Source: Distichodus sexfasciatus (taxonomy: Eukaryota > Chordata > Actinopteri > Characiformes > Distichodontidae). Taken from it: 64,000 nucleotides of DNA. The DNA is taken from assembly GCA_032718565.1 (NCBI GenBank), contig JAVGVS010000167.1, positions 511,833 to 575,832 of the forward strand, read 5' to 3'. A model generated the notes under the pieces. That model saw only the letters and a program-made list of their open reading frames with translations, did no database searches and was not told where the DNA came from. A program made the translations under genes and the position numbers. This document shows positions 33,360 to 44,335 of this stretch, one piece after another. The first letter of the stretch is position 1, and each line of letters starts with the position of its first letter.

Positions 33360-34215
33360 GTTGGAGGGGTTGTTTAGGGCACTTGCTCCTTGTAGGGTCT
33401 CCCAAGGCAAACAGGTGAGAGGTCAGATGAAGGCCCAGCCCAAAAGATTTACACAGGGCCGTTCCCAGGTGGGCCCATCACCCACAAGGGGAATGTCAGG
33501 GGTTCGGTGCTCAGTCAGCCTCAAAAAGGTTCTGGCAAACCATCCTGCATATCAGGAGGGGTAAACAGCTCCTTTTTCCTACTGTTTACAGTGGGGAAGG
33601 GACACTGTTGACCTCAACTGGGGACATCATCCAGAGGTAGAAGGAGTACTTTGAGGACCTCCTCAACCCTGCCTCAGAAACATCTATGCGTACCATCTGT
33701 GAGACATCTAAGGGCATGGAGCCGGAGGGCGCTGGGCCAGACATGCCCATCACGGAGGCTGAGGTCACCAGGGGGGTTAAAGAGCTCCTTGGTGGCCAGG
33801 CCCTGGGGTTGGACAAGATTTGGCCTGAGTACCTGAAGGCTCTGGATGTTGTGGGGCTGTCCTGGCTGACACACCTTCTCAACATTGCGTGGAGGACAGG
33901 GACAGTGTCGCTGGATTGGCAAACCAGGGTGCTGGTCCTTTTATTTAAAAAGGGGGACTGGAGAGTGTGCTCCAACTATAGGGGGATCACACATCTCACC
34001 CTACCTGGCCAAGTCTATTCAGGGGTGCTGGAGAGGAGGGTGAGATCATCAAAATCCTGTTAAAATCTCAAATCCAGGAGGAACAATGCAGTTTTCATCT
34101 TGGCCATGGAACACTTGACCAGTTTTATACCCTAGCAAGGGTACTGGAGGGGGCCTGGGAGTTGGCTAATCCAGTTTACATGTGTTTTGTGGATCTGGGG
34201 AAGGCTTAAAACAGG
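33360..34215 (+). pseudogene. Non-LTR reverse transcriptase relic of a second LINE family
   Basis: The plus-strand translation shows blocks typical of another fish LINE RT: TRGVKELLGGQALGLDKIWP, WLTHLLNIAWRTG, VLLFKKGDW, CSNYRGITHLTLPG and, after a frameshift, EEQCSFHLGHGTLDQ and YMCFVDLGKA. The catalytic DD block is absent. GC content is higher than in the flanking L2 pieces. Clade assignment is uncertain. Confidence 0.8.
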
Positions 34216-34220
34216 GTTTC

Positions 34221-34666
34221 CCACAGTGCTCTGCCGACCATCACACACAGAAAGTATGACTATAACTGCAACTGTACATTTAAAAAAACATATCATAAGC
34301 TTCCCCCACAGAAAAATAACAGATCAACAAAACCTGATCAAATACCTTGTACCATTAAATATATCATTTTTTAAATAAATATTAAGCAAAGGTTAATTTT
34401 GCTGTGCCAGGCCTGCTACAATTGAATCCTTACTTCCATGTCCTGTCATCCTCTTGAACAGGCACTGGCTGTTGCACAGCCCATTTTATTTAGTCTAGTT
34501 GCCAGTACTGCATTCTGCTGTTTCCACAGAAATCACAGTGCAGCAGTCCAGGTACATTAAGAGAAGGTAACCTTGCTAGTAAAAAGGTTTAAAATTAACA
34601 AATTTTCTGAGAATGTCCCACATAGATGACAAACAACAGTAGAGTAAATACCTGTTCTCCTGTCAT
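34221..34666. other. Spacer between two LINE remnants, nothing recognised
   Basis: AT-rich, no ORF or repeat that I can support. Confidence 0.5.
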
Positions 34667-36172
34667 TTTCAATTCAATTCAAATTTATTTATATAGCGCT
34701 CTTAACAACAGGCATTGTCACAAAGCACTTTACATATAACCGGCCTAAACCCCCCAACAAGCAAGCCTGGGGCAACAGTGGCAAGGAAAAACTCCCTCTA
34801 GTAGGAAGAAACCTTGAGAGGAACCAAGACTCGGAGGGGGACCCCATCCTCCTCTGGGCAACCGGGCACACGAACATTTAATATACAACAAGCAATAGAT
34901 CAAGATGAGTTGTTAGTTATTTAAAGAAGCAAAGATACAAAAATAGTCCAAGGGATATTTCAGACGCCCATAGGGTCCAATCCAAAGGTTTGCTGGGATG
35001 ATGTCCCCATGGAGTCCCAAAAGGGTCTAGTGGGGTCAGGATCAGCTCGAGAGTTGACAAGGTCAAGCCAGCTCAGGACGCCCAGGAATCCCAGAGTCTA
35101 GTTGACTGAAGGTCAGCTTGGTAGGGTCGAGATGGTCAGTGTCACTTGGGGCACCCACAGAGTCCCGGTGAGGGTTTGGTCAGCCAAGCTGCCATCTGGA
35201 TCAGCCTCGAACAGCTCGGAAAAAGAAGAAGAGAGAGGAGAGTTATGCCCTAACTCAACCTCCGCAATGCTATAGAGTAACTATGGTAGCCTAGCTAAGA
35301 AGGGAGAGAGCTGGAAGGTAACACAGACATGAGGGCTTCCCAGGGGTCTCTAGCATGACACCAAAACCACTGTCTGCAAATCCTGAGCAATCAGCAAGAG
35401 TGGTAGGACAGCACCACCCCCTTTCACCTTTAATCTCAAAATGACCATGAACCCTCAGATCTCGCCTTTCAATTCAAGAAAGGGATTTAATAATGAAGAC
35501 GACTCAAACAGGTGTCTTGTTTAATAAGACTTCTACCTGTTTAGTCAGGTAATTGAGGTAATAAATGCATGAACTGGAAGTTTTCTGCAAGTATCTGGAA
35601 AGGATAGCACATTTCTTTTAGTTTGGCAATATTACGGAGTTGAAAGAAGGCGTGTGACTTAATGTTAGAAGCTTTACGTACATCAAAATGAAAGATTGGA
35701 GTTCAGCACACTAAGTTTTTAACAGCAGTATTTTGGTACAATGGATAATCCAACAAGATTGGACTGTGATGTCAGATAGCTGAATTTCAGTGGCATTAGT
35801 GCCAGTAAGAAGGACCCCAGTCTTGCTCAGGATTTAGCTTTGGAGGAAGGGTCCGACATCCACTTTCGGCGTCAAATAAGCATTTTTCCATTTTCTGAAA
35901 TTGCTGTCTGTCTTCTGGTTTAGCCGATATATATAACTGTATCGCCTGCAAAACAATGAAACCAATCTACGCTTACGAACGACTGAGCCTAAAGGTAGTA
36001 CAAGTAGCGAAACAGCAAGGACCTAAACCGATCCTGTGGTACCTATATTTCCACCCTGACGCTCTGAGGAATCAACATTTACGCTCACACATACCGATAG
36101 TGTATCTAAACGAGGATCTGAACCAAGAGAGGGCCACTCCTCGATGTAAATTAATAACATGTTCAATTCTAT

Positions 36173-38032
36173 CTAGGAGAATGGCATGATCGTATCAAAA
36201 GCAGCACTAAGATCAAGCAGCACTAGGAGCGAAGCATAGCCCTGATCAACAGATAAGAGAAGATCATTCACTGCCTTCAGCAGAGCAGTCTCTGTGCTGT
36301 GGTTAGCTCTAAACCCAGACTGAAACATTTCATAAATCTGGTTTTCCTTCAAGAACGAGGTTAGTTGACTGGCAACAACTTTTTCTATTATTTTGGAGAT
36401 AAATGGGAGATTAGATATTGGTCTATAGTTTAACATTACCAGGGGATCCAGGTTGGGCTTCTTCAGCAAAGGTTTAATCACTGCTAATGTAAGAAATTTG
36501 GGTAAATAACCAATGCTAATAGAGGAGTTAACTATTGCTAGTAGAGGTTTAATCACTACTGGAATCATCTCTTTGAGTAGCCTTGTTGGAACAGGATCTA
36601 ACATGCAAGTAGATGAATTTGAGGAAAGGATTAAAGACGTTAGATCTGACTGGTAAACCGGAGTAAATGATTCAAATAAGATGGCTGCAGTATTAGTACT
36701 TGCCTTGTCAAGGCCAGCCACTGTTACTTGAGATTTTAGAATATTCTGTCCAATTGAACAAATTTTTTGGTCAAAAAAGTTCATAAATTCGCCACTAGAA
36801 AACAATGCTGGTACAGTTTGAGTAGTAGTCTGGCTATTAGTCAGCTTGGATACCATGTTAAATAGAAACCTAGGATTATTTTTGTTATTTTCAATTAGCA
36901 ATGAGAGGTATTCTGATTTCGCAGCTCTAAGAGCCTTTTTATAGCTTCCCATAGCGTCTTTCCATGCTAGTTCAAAGACCACTAATGTAGTTTGCTGCCA
37001 CTTACGTTCTAGTTTCCGTGTCCCTTGTTTTAGGCTACGTAGGTGGTCATTATACCAAGGGGATGTTTTGTTTGCTCTGACCTTTTTAATTTTTAACGGA
37101 GCAATTTTATCTAAGGTGGAACGAAGCGTAGATGTTAGATAATCCTTATTACTCTCAAGTTCAGCAAGATTAGACATTTCCACTGTCAGGAACGACAGAT
37201 CAGGGAGATTATCAATAAAGTTACTAGCTGTATCTGAAGTGATTGTACGCTTGGAGCAGAAGCGAGTTGTAGTATTTGCGTTTTGACTAAAGTGAAAATC
37301 AAATGTAATGAGATGGTGGTCAGAAATAATACTCGTCTGAGGCAGTACTGTTACATTATCTACATTAAGACCAAATGAAAGGATTAAATCAAGGGTATGA
37401 CCGCAGTTGTGAGTGGGCCCAGTTACATTTTGAACAATGCACATGGAATCTAGTAAATTAGTAAAAGCTGCTGTCAGAGGATCTTGTTCATTATCTACAT
37501 GAATATTAAAGTCCCCCACAATTATTGCTCTTTCAGTTGAAATAACCAGGTCTGACAGAATTTCTGCAAATTCAGAAATTAGGAATTCAGAATAAGGACC
37601 TGGTGGACGGTAAATCATAATGAGAGGGAGCGACAAAGAATTTGGTTTTGCAGATATGTCTGCAATTCTAAGGAATAATAATTCGAATGATTTAAATGTA
37701 AATTTAGGTCCTGAGTTCTGTGTTATTGAAAGAGATCTTTCGTAGATCGTTGCAACACCTCCCCCTTTACCACTGAGTCGGGGTTTATGCTCATAACTAT
37801 ATCCTGGAGGCGTTGCATCATTTAAGGCTAAATACTCGTTGGGTCTTACCCATGTCTCAGTTAAACAGAGTGCGTTTAGGACATGGTCTGAAATCATTTC
37901 ACTAATAATAAGTGCCTTAGTAGTTAATGATCTAATATTTAGTAGTCTTACTTTCAGCTTAGTGCTACAGATATTCTGCATTGGCTGCTCTAATTTAATA
38001 GAAATTAGATTGGAAAAGGATGGCTTTCGCAT
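36173..38032 (-). pseudogene. L2 ORF2: APE endonuclease plus N-terminal RT, truncated
   Basis: 619 codons. The N-terminal half is the APE-like endonuclease: NIRSLTTKA, LTETW (catalytic Glu), GDFNIHVD and SDHHLITFDF. The second half is the start of RT: LNYRPISNLPFISKIIEK, FQSGFRANHSTETAL and LLDLSAAFDT (motif A). The frame then runs into a degraded section, so motifs B and C are not in frame. It follows ORF1 with a gap of about 125 bases, as in L2/CR1 elements. Confidence 0.9.
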
Positions 38033-38158
38033 TTTACACTAACTATTTTTGGTTCGGGGCGCAGAGACAATGTCAATATGGTGGTACCTAGGTGGCGGCT
38101 CGAGGCAACTCGCAGGCAGTCGGTTTAGCCTTTCTGCCTGCGGCCTGGCCTTGGTTTG

Positions 38159-39016
38159 TCAATGGCCGCCTACACCTGAACCTGCACAAAGGCTAGCAGC
38201 TATGTTCACTGAAATACGGGCAGCACCCTCCCACGAGGGGTGGATACCAACCCGGCTCAAAAGACCAGGCTTTCTCTCGAAAGTGGACCAGTTATCTACA
38301 AAACCTATGCTATTTTCAGAGCACCACTTTGACAGCCAGCAGTTCAGCAACCAGGGCCTGCTGTAGGTCTCGGAGCTACGTCTAGCTGGGAGGGGGCCAG
38401 AGAGAATTACTGCCTGCGACATTGTTTTGGCTAGCTGACACACCTCTTTAAAATTACTTTTGGTTACTTCAGACTGTCTGAGCTTGACGTCGTTGGTGCC
38501 GACATGGACGACTATCTTGGAATAGCTACGTCTATTACTGGCCAGCACCTTAAGATTGGCCCTGATGTCTGGCGCTCTGGCTCCCGGTAAACAATTTACC
38601 TCGACTGCGGTTGCCGCTAAGGGTCTAGCTATTTTCACGTGCCATAGAATAGAATCACCTATCACCAGAGCACTTTCAACAGGCGTCTCAGCGGGTGTTT
38701 CATTGAGCGGGGTAAACCTGTTTGACACGCTGGTAGATGGAGAGTGGTGCTCGGGAGTAGCCTTTGCCAAAGCTCGGGCTCTCCGTCTATGTCACCGAAC
38801 CACCACCCATTGGTTCTGCTGTGGGAACCCTAATGCCGGAGTTTTTGGGCCTGAAGGCTTTAAATCTGAACCTGAAGCCCCCAGACTCCCTGACTGCGAA
38901 CCTGCAGCTAAAAGGCTACCTGGCGACTGTGCTAACGTCTGAAGGTGCTTCTCTAGTTCTATGATCTTCTCCATCAGAGCTTCTACCATCTTACACCTTT
39001 TACAGATAGTTATCAC
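38159..39016 (-). pseudogene. L2 ORF1 with SGNH-esterase domain, one premature stop
   Basis: A single frame of 286 codons interrupted only by a TGA at 38792-38794 (after QWVVV-R). The N-terminus has a CKRC motif and a heptad-like helix (VEALMEKIIELEKHLQTL). The C-terminal part is an SGNH/GDSL-type esterase: VIGDSILWHV (Ser), HVGTND (Asn block) and GIHPSWEGA (Asp/His-type block). An ORF1 esterase is known for L2/CR1 LINEs including zebrafish L2. It is better preserved than ORF2. Confidence 0.9.
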
Positions 39017-39478
39017 TACTTAACCTATCACTGCTGACGGAGGAGCAAAGGCTAAACATTCTACACTCAGTACAGAAAACATCACCACCATTCGGTTTTT
39101 GCATCTCAGTCCCGTCGCAGTTGGAGATAAACTATATTTTAGGTTTTAGCCACTGGTTATATTACTTAAATTGCTTAGCATAAGGAAAGGTATAAAAAGA
39201 AAATTAAGGTTAAGATGCTGTGCGTTTTGGGTGGAGGAAGCCCTACACGCTTGGTGGTTCCTCGCAAAAAATGACACGCCAAGCAGTGTCTAATCAGTCG
39301 TTAGTCCTTTTATATAAAAAGCTCGTAGTAAGAAATTGACAGAATATAATACAATTTGAGTATAAAGGGGAAAAAAGGAGCGAGAGACTCCGAGTTGCAC
39401 CGGCAAGAGACGCCGACTTGCACCGGCAAAAGCAGGAAGTGATGTGACATGACGCAAGAACTGAGAGCAGCCTCAGTT

Positions 39479-40115
39479 CATGCTTCTAACATTAGTCGCA
39501 CTGCCTTCTTTCAGCTGCCAAACTAAGACACATGCTATCCTTTCAAGATGCAGAGAAACTGGTTAATGTGTTTATTACCTCCAGGCTTGATTACTGTAAT
39601 CTTTTACTAATAGGTTTTTTATTTAATACCCAGAAGAATGTTACCTTGGGGGGAAGAGCATTTGCTCATAAAGCACCACAGTACTGGAATAAACTTCCTA
39701 TCTTCTAACATTAGTCACACCGCTTTCTTTCAACTTCATAATATTGCTAAACTAAGACACATGCTATCTTTCCAAGATGTAGAGAAATTGGTTCATTAAT
39801 GTTACCTTGACGGGAAAAGCATTTGCTCATAAAGCAACACAGTTGTGGAATAAACTTCCTACTAGTGTTCAGAGCTCAGAAACAATCTCTGCTTTTAAGT
39901 CAAGGCTTAACACCTACCTCTTTAGTCAATCTTTTGGATATTAAAGTCCCTTTTTCTTAGGTAAAGGTGAGATCTGGGGGTTCATGTTTATTTGAGATTA
40001 AATGGGAAAGGGGGGATTGGCGCTGTCGTCCTGCCACTCTTGCCGATTGCTCAAGTTTGCGTACAATGGTTTGGTGTGACACCGAGACCCCTGGAAGCCC
40101 TCATCTCGGTGCTAC
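39479..40115 (+). mobile_element. L2 LINE 3' fragment, plus strand, internally duplicated
   Basis: Starts abruptly at the RT C-terminal region ('ttcatgcttctaacattag') head-to-head with the 5' end of the minus-strand L2. The block 'cttctaacattagtc ... gaataaacttcct' occurs twice (about 39485 and 39705 onward). It retains the ITSRLDYCN coding region that the 26785-29987 copy has lost. It ends in 3' UTR and is joined directly to the gypsy fragment. Confidence 0.88.
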
Positions 40116-41835
40116 CTTCCTCTTTCCCTCGGCCATCGAACAACTCCGGGGATCGATGTTTTTCACGATCTCTAGAGTGCGTACAATATGGTTCGCATTC
40201 GAGCAGGCAACAAATGGAAGACTGCCTTCAGTATGGCATTGGGTCATTATCAATATAATGTCATGCCATTCGGACTAGCCAACGCACCTTCATTTTTTCA
40301 ATCTTTTGTTAATGATTTTTTCCGTGACATGATTAACTGGTTTGTAATTATTAATCTTGATGACATCCTTGTTTTCTCTCCTGATTTTCAGAAGGGCAGT
40401 CAAAGGTAAGCCAAAATGGCTTCTTGTGACTGAGCAAGCCCGAGAGGTGTTTATCAAGCTCAAAGTCCTGTTCACACAGCCCCAATCTTAAGGCTCCCAG
40501 ATCCTCCCCGACCTTTCGTGGTTGAAGTAGACACCTCCGAAGTCAGTCTGGGGGGGTGCTGTTGCAGAGGTCTGGTGCCCCAGAGAAGTTACACCCATGC
40601 GCCTTTTTCTCACAAAAGCTAACAGAGGCAGAGCGGAATTACAACATAGGTAACCGCAAGCTGTTGGCTGTCAAGGTGGCATTAGAGGAGTGGCTACCAA
40701 GAGCTCTAATCAGTTACCTGTCAGAAAATTAATGCCCCTACCAATACCAAACAGACCATGGTCTCAGGTGGCAGTGGACTTTGTCGTGGATCTGCCACTG
40801 TCGAATGGGTACACCACTATCCTAGTGGTAGTGGATCGGTTTTTGAAGGGTGTGCGTTTTTTTCCCTTTAGTTTCTCTTCCCTCTGCCTTGCAGGTAGCT
40901 GAGGCCCTGTTCCAGAACATGTTCCAGGTATATGGGTTGCCGGAGGATATTCTCTCTGACCGTGGCCCACAGTTTATTTCACGAGTCTGGAGATTCTTCA
41001 TGGAGAAACTGGGGGTCACCATGAGTCTGACCTCTGGGTACCACCCCCTGTCTAATGGGCAGGCTGAATGTACCAACCAGGAGTTAGGGAGATTCCTCCA
41101 GTCCTACTGCTGTGCCAGGCAACGTGACTGGGCAGAGTTCTTGGTTTGGGCAGAGTATGCCCAGAATTCAATACACCATCCCACTACTGGTCTAACCCCC
41201 TTTGAGTGTGTGCTTGGGCACCAGCCCCCGTTGTGTCCCTGGGACAATTCTTCATCCAAGGTTCCTTGGGTGGATGACTGGTTCCAGGAAGGCAGAGTGG
41301 GTTTGGGAAGGGGCACACACTAACACCAGCAAGCAGTACATCAGTTTACCCATCAGGCCGATCGAAGGAGGCGTGAGGAGCCGGAGTACCAGGCAGGTGA
41401 TCGGGTTTGGCTGTTGACCCGGGATTTGCTTCTTGGTCTCCCCTGCACAAAGTTAACCCCTAAGTATATTGGTCCATTTGTTATTTTGAAAATTGTAAAC
41501 CCTGTGTCTGTTAAGTTGAAATTGCCATCTAACATGCATGTGTCTCCTGTCTTTCATGTGTATCTTCTCAGGCCGGCAGTCCGAGGTCTGTTGGGAAGGG
41601 GAGATGCAGAACTGACACTGCCAGGGGAAATCAACGTTGAGGGTGTGCCTGCCTACCGTGTCCGGCAGCTGTTGGACTCCTGAGTGTGGCATAGTCGCCT
41701 GCAATATCTGGTCGACTGGGAGGGGTATGGTCCTGAGAAAAGGAGTTGGGTCCTGGCATGGGACATCCTCAGTCAGGAGCTGATCGGGCTTGCCAGAGTA
41801 TTGAACCTGAAGTTTGATGAAGTCTGCATCGAGGT
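40116..41835 (+). pseudogene. Ty3/gypsy chromodomain retrotransposon pol remnant
   Basis: 5'-truncated and multiply frameshifted. 40188-40409 encodes RT (MPFGLANAP, then an LDDIL catalytic block). A short RNase H-like relic follows (AEFHPCAF-like; 40500-40680). 40690-41323 encodes integrase (VDFVVDLPLSNG, LPEDILSDRGPQF, YHPLSNGQAE: the DDE-type core). 41690-41790 gives the chromodomain (YLVDWEGYGPEKRSWV). Gag and protease are absent. Continues into a 3' LTR at 41836. Confidence 0.88.
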
Positions 41836-42357
41836 TGTCATGGTTACGGTGTGTCTGTCCCTTTAAGGATTCCCCTTTAGTCACTTCCGGGTGTGTTGCG
41901 TCATGGGTTGGGCTTCACTTCCCTAATGTGTATCACCTGTTTGTTCTTTTTGTTCTGAAATGTCATTGGTTAGTTTCCGTTAATTAGATTTGTGTCTTTT
42001 TATTTGAACCAGCCAATCTCGTCATTCTGTGTCCGTCCACCTTCATGTGCAATGCTCGTTCTGCTCTCTCTCTCTCTGCAGCCCGACCACAGCTAAGCCT
42101 CACTACCTTCTGGTGACAGCTAGCCACTAGGATAACCACTAACTTCAACTCAGTGGACTGCCTTTGTTTGCCTGTTGGCGTTTCACATTTCTAACAGTGT
42201 GGATTTTGCCGGACTCGGTTAGGCGTGGCTGCGGGACTTAATGAACTGTGTGGATTATTCATTGGGTGGCTGGTGTGTGCTTTTTGTTAATAAACACAGC
42301 ATTTTTTGGATTCCTGTGTTTGCATCCAACTTCTTGATATGAGCGGTAGTCATGACA
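41836..42357 (+). mobile_element. 3' LTR of the gypsy element
   Basis: Begins TGTCATGGTTACGG and ends GTAGTCATGACA, the TG..CA ends with short inverted repeats expected for an LTR. It lies just after the chromodomain-coding region. Contains AATAAA near 42289 ('taataaacacagc'), followed by a TG-rich segment. No 5' LTR is in the window, so a target duplication cannot be checked. Confidence 0.82.
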
Positions 42358-43994
42358 CATTCAAAAGAATGATCCCAGTCTCTTCCACACAGTAAGACAT
42401 TCAGCTACACTATTTGCTGAATCACTGGCAATGATATTGACCTAAAGAAACAGTATCAGTATCAGTATTGGCTGAAATGATTCATTTTCAGTGTAAATTC
42501 TGGCTTAAGACACACTTGTTATATGTAATGCTTGTCTCTCCACGCCTCTGTATTTTTATCTGCATGTAACTCCTGGAAAAATATTTGGACATGTGAGATT
42601 GACATGGTTATCAGACCTTACCTTTAGGAAACAGCAGCTTCTTCAACACTCGTGGCTCCAAGAAGAGGGACTTGCTTGAGGCAATGGCAATACATTTCAT
42701 GGTTCTGTTTTCACGAAAAGTGCTCTGAGACTGTGTTGTGACCTGTGATGACCTTTTATGACCTTATTTATTTCAATATTAATAGGCTAAGCAGACTAAC
42801 ATTTTTTAAGAGTGACATTAATAGAAGAACTTATTTTACCAGCTGCATCGTCCAGCATTTGGGACTGTAGGCAGGAGTCCAAAACCATTCCCATCTGTCA
42901 TAAATTAAAGTGCATCTGACAAATCTAGGCAAAATTATGGGAATATTGCTGTGCAAATGTATTTGGATTCAGCACAGAATTGCTCCCAAGGTATGTTTTC
43001 ATATTGGGAATTTGACTGAGGCCAAAGTCTCACAGTCACAGTTTCCTGCAAAGTCTTTCAGTTTATAATGACTCCACAATTTACAAACCTATGAATTGAT
43101 TTCATTTTCTTGGCATTTGTTGTTTTGAATAATGTGGCCTGTACTTACGAATATAGATTTGTCTAATCAATGCTCTTGCAATTTATACCATACCTACACA
43201 GTCGTTGTCGACCGCGACGTACTGTTTTTCCGCTAGAGGGCAGTATCGCGATTAATGAATGAGGAGTCCATAGTCGTGGGTTCACTATTGCGTTCTGTTA
43301 AAGAAAACCTTGTTGTGATTTCAACAGTCGACCAGGCGAAATGAATTTATGCCCAACATACAACGACACAGGAAAGCTGTATTAACACTAGACGTGTTTA
43401 AATGGACGACGGGAGACGAGGCACAGCAGGGACATGCAGTAAACACACAAGACAAATATACAGAACAATAACTAAACCGTAGAGCAGCTGTAAAATGCGC
43501 TGCATGTGAAGTAGCCTAATGTAAATGAAAACTATATCATTTATCAATAATATTTTACACGGTAAATGTGGGGGATCCAAACGAATACATTTGAAATGTG
43601 TGCCCCCCTCGATGCCTATGAATGAGAGTAGAATTGTAAGAATTAGAGAATAGCAGCAATAATAGTGGAGTTTGTTAGAGGACAATATTTAATGTGTCAC
43701 CGGACAAATTGAGGAGCTCAGCATGCCTTAAAAGGTACATGCGATTAAAAGGAAGATAACATACGAGTTATTGTAAAGCAAGTTCAAAACAGTGTTCTTA
43801 GTTTTATGTATAGAAAACTGGCAAGTTATTGATTACTACTGAGTTTCTGGCAGAAAGCTAATGTACATTGCTGTTAAGATTAAACACATTTCCCATAAGT
43901 TTTACTAATATGCCCGCTGACTGACTGATTGCTATAAACACTGTCTCACAACGTCTTTAACGTTTTTTTTTAAAGCCTTACAGTTTAACAAGTG
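42358..43994. other. Intergenic DNA, nothing recognised
   Basis: No repeat or gene that I can support. From here to hlx recognisable transposons become scarce. Confidence 0.5.
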
Positions 43995-44335
43995 TTGGTC
44001 AAATTTGTCTAGATGAAATTTGTCTGGATGTATTAGGCTACTACACCGGTATTATGGAATAGCCTAACACAGCTAGAATTTAAATGGACTGCATTTTAAT
44101 AAATAGATCAAATTACCTCAAACCCAAAAATTAACAGATACATAGATTCAGTCATAGACTGAAACACGCACTAACATTTGTCGAGATGAAAATTCTCTTG
44201 ATATATTACAACACCGGAATAACAAATATGAAATGACACAGTTAGAACTTAAAGGCACAGCATTTTAAAGACACTAAATAACCTCAAACCCCCAAATTAA
44301 CAGATAAATTGATGTAGTCATGGACTAAAATAATG
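43995..44335 (+). repeat. Diverged two-copy tandem duplication, unit about 170-180 bp
   Basis: Copy 1 (about 43995-44160) and copy 2 (about 44170-44335) share the order 'tttgtc-agatgaaa', 'acaccgg', 'acacagtta/ctagaa', 'gcattttaa', 'acctcaaaccc' and 'aaattaacagata'. Unclassified, and not matched elsewhere in the window. Confidence 0.7.

Larger units (their letters stand above)
34667..39478 (-). mobile_element. Near full-length L2 LINE, minus strand
   Basis: Read leftward from 39478: a GC-rich 5' region with two 'gccggtgcaa' repeats, ORF1, ORF2 (endonuclease and RT), a decayed RT remainder (35870-36172, still showing YISAKPEDRQQFQKMEKCLF), the 3' UTR and the tail 'gcgctatataaataaatttgaattgaattg' ending near 34667. 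At about 4.8 kb this is the most complete L2 copy here. ORF1 has one premature stop; ORF2 is cut after RT motif A. Confidence 0.93.

Noticed and set aside
33586..33975. 129-codon minus-strand frame opposite the second LINE's RT
   Set aside because: Antisense shadow of RT blocks clearly coded on the plus strand.
38556..38942. 128-codon plus-strand frame
   Set aside because: Antisense to L2 ORF1, whose esterase motifs are on the minus strand.
41453..41884. 143-codon minus-strand frame in the gypsy region
   Set aside because: Antisense to the integrase/chromodomain coding strand.
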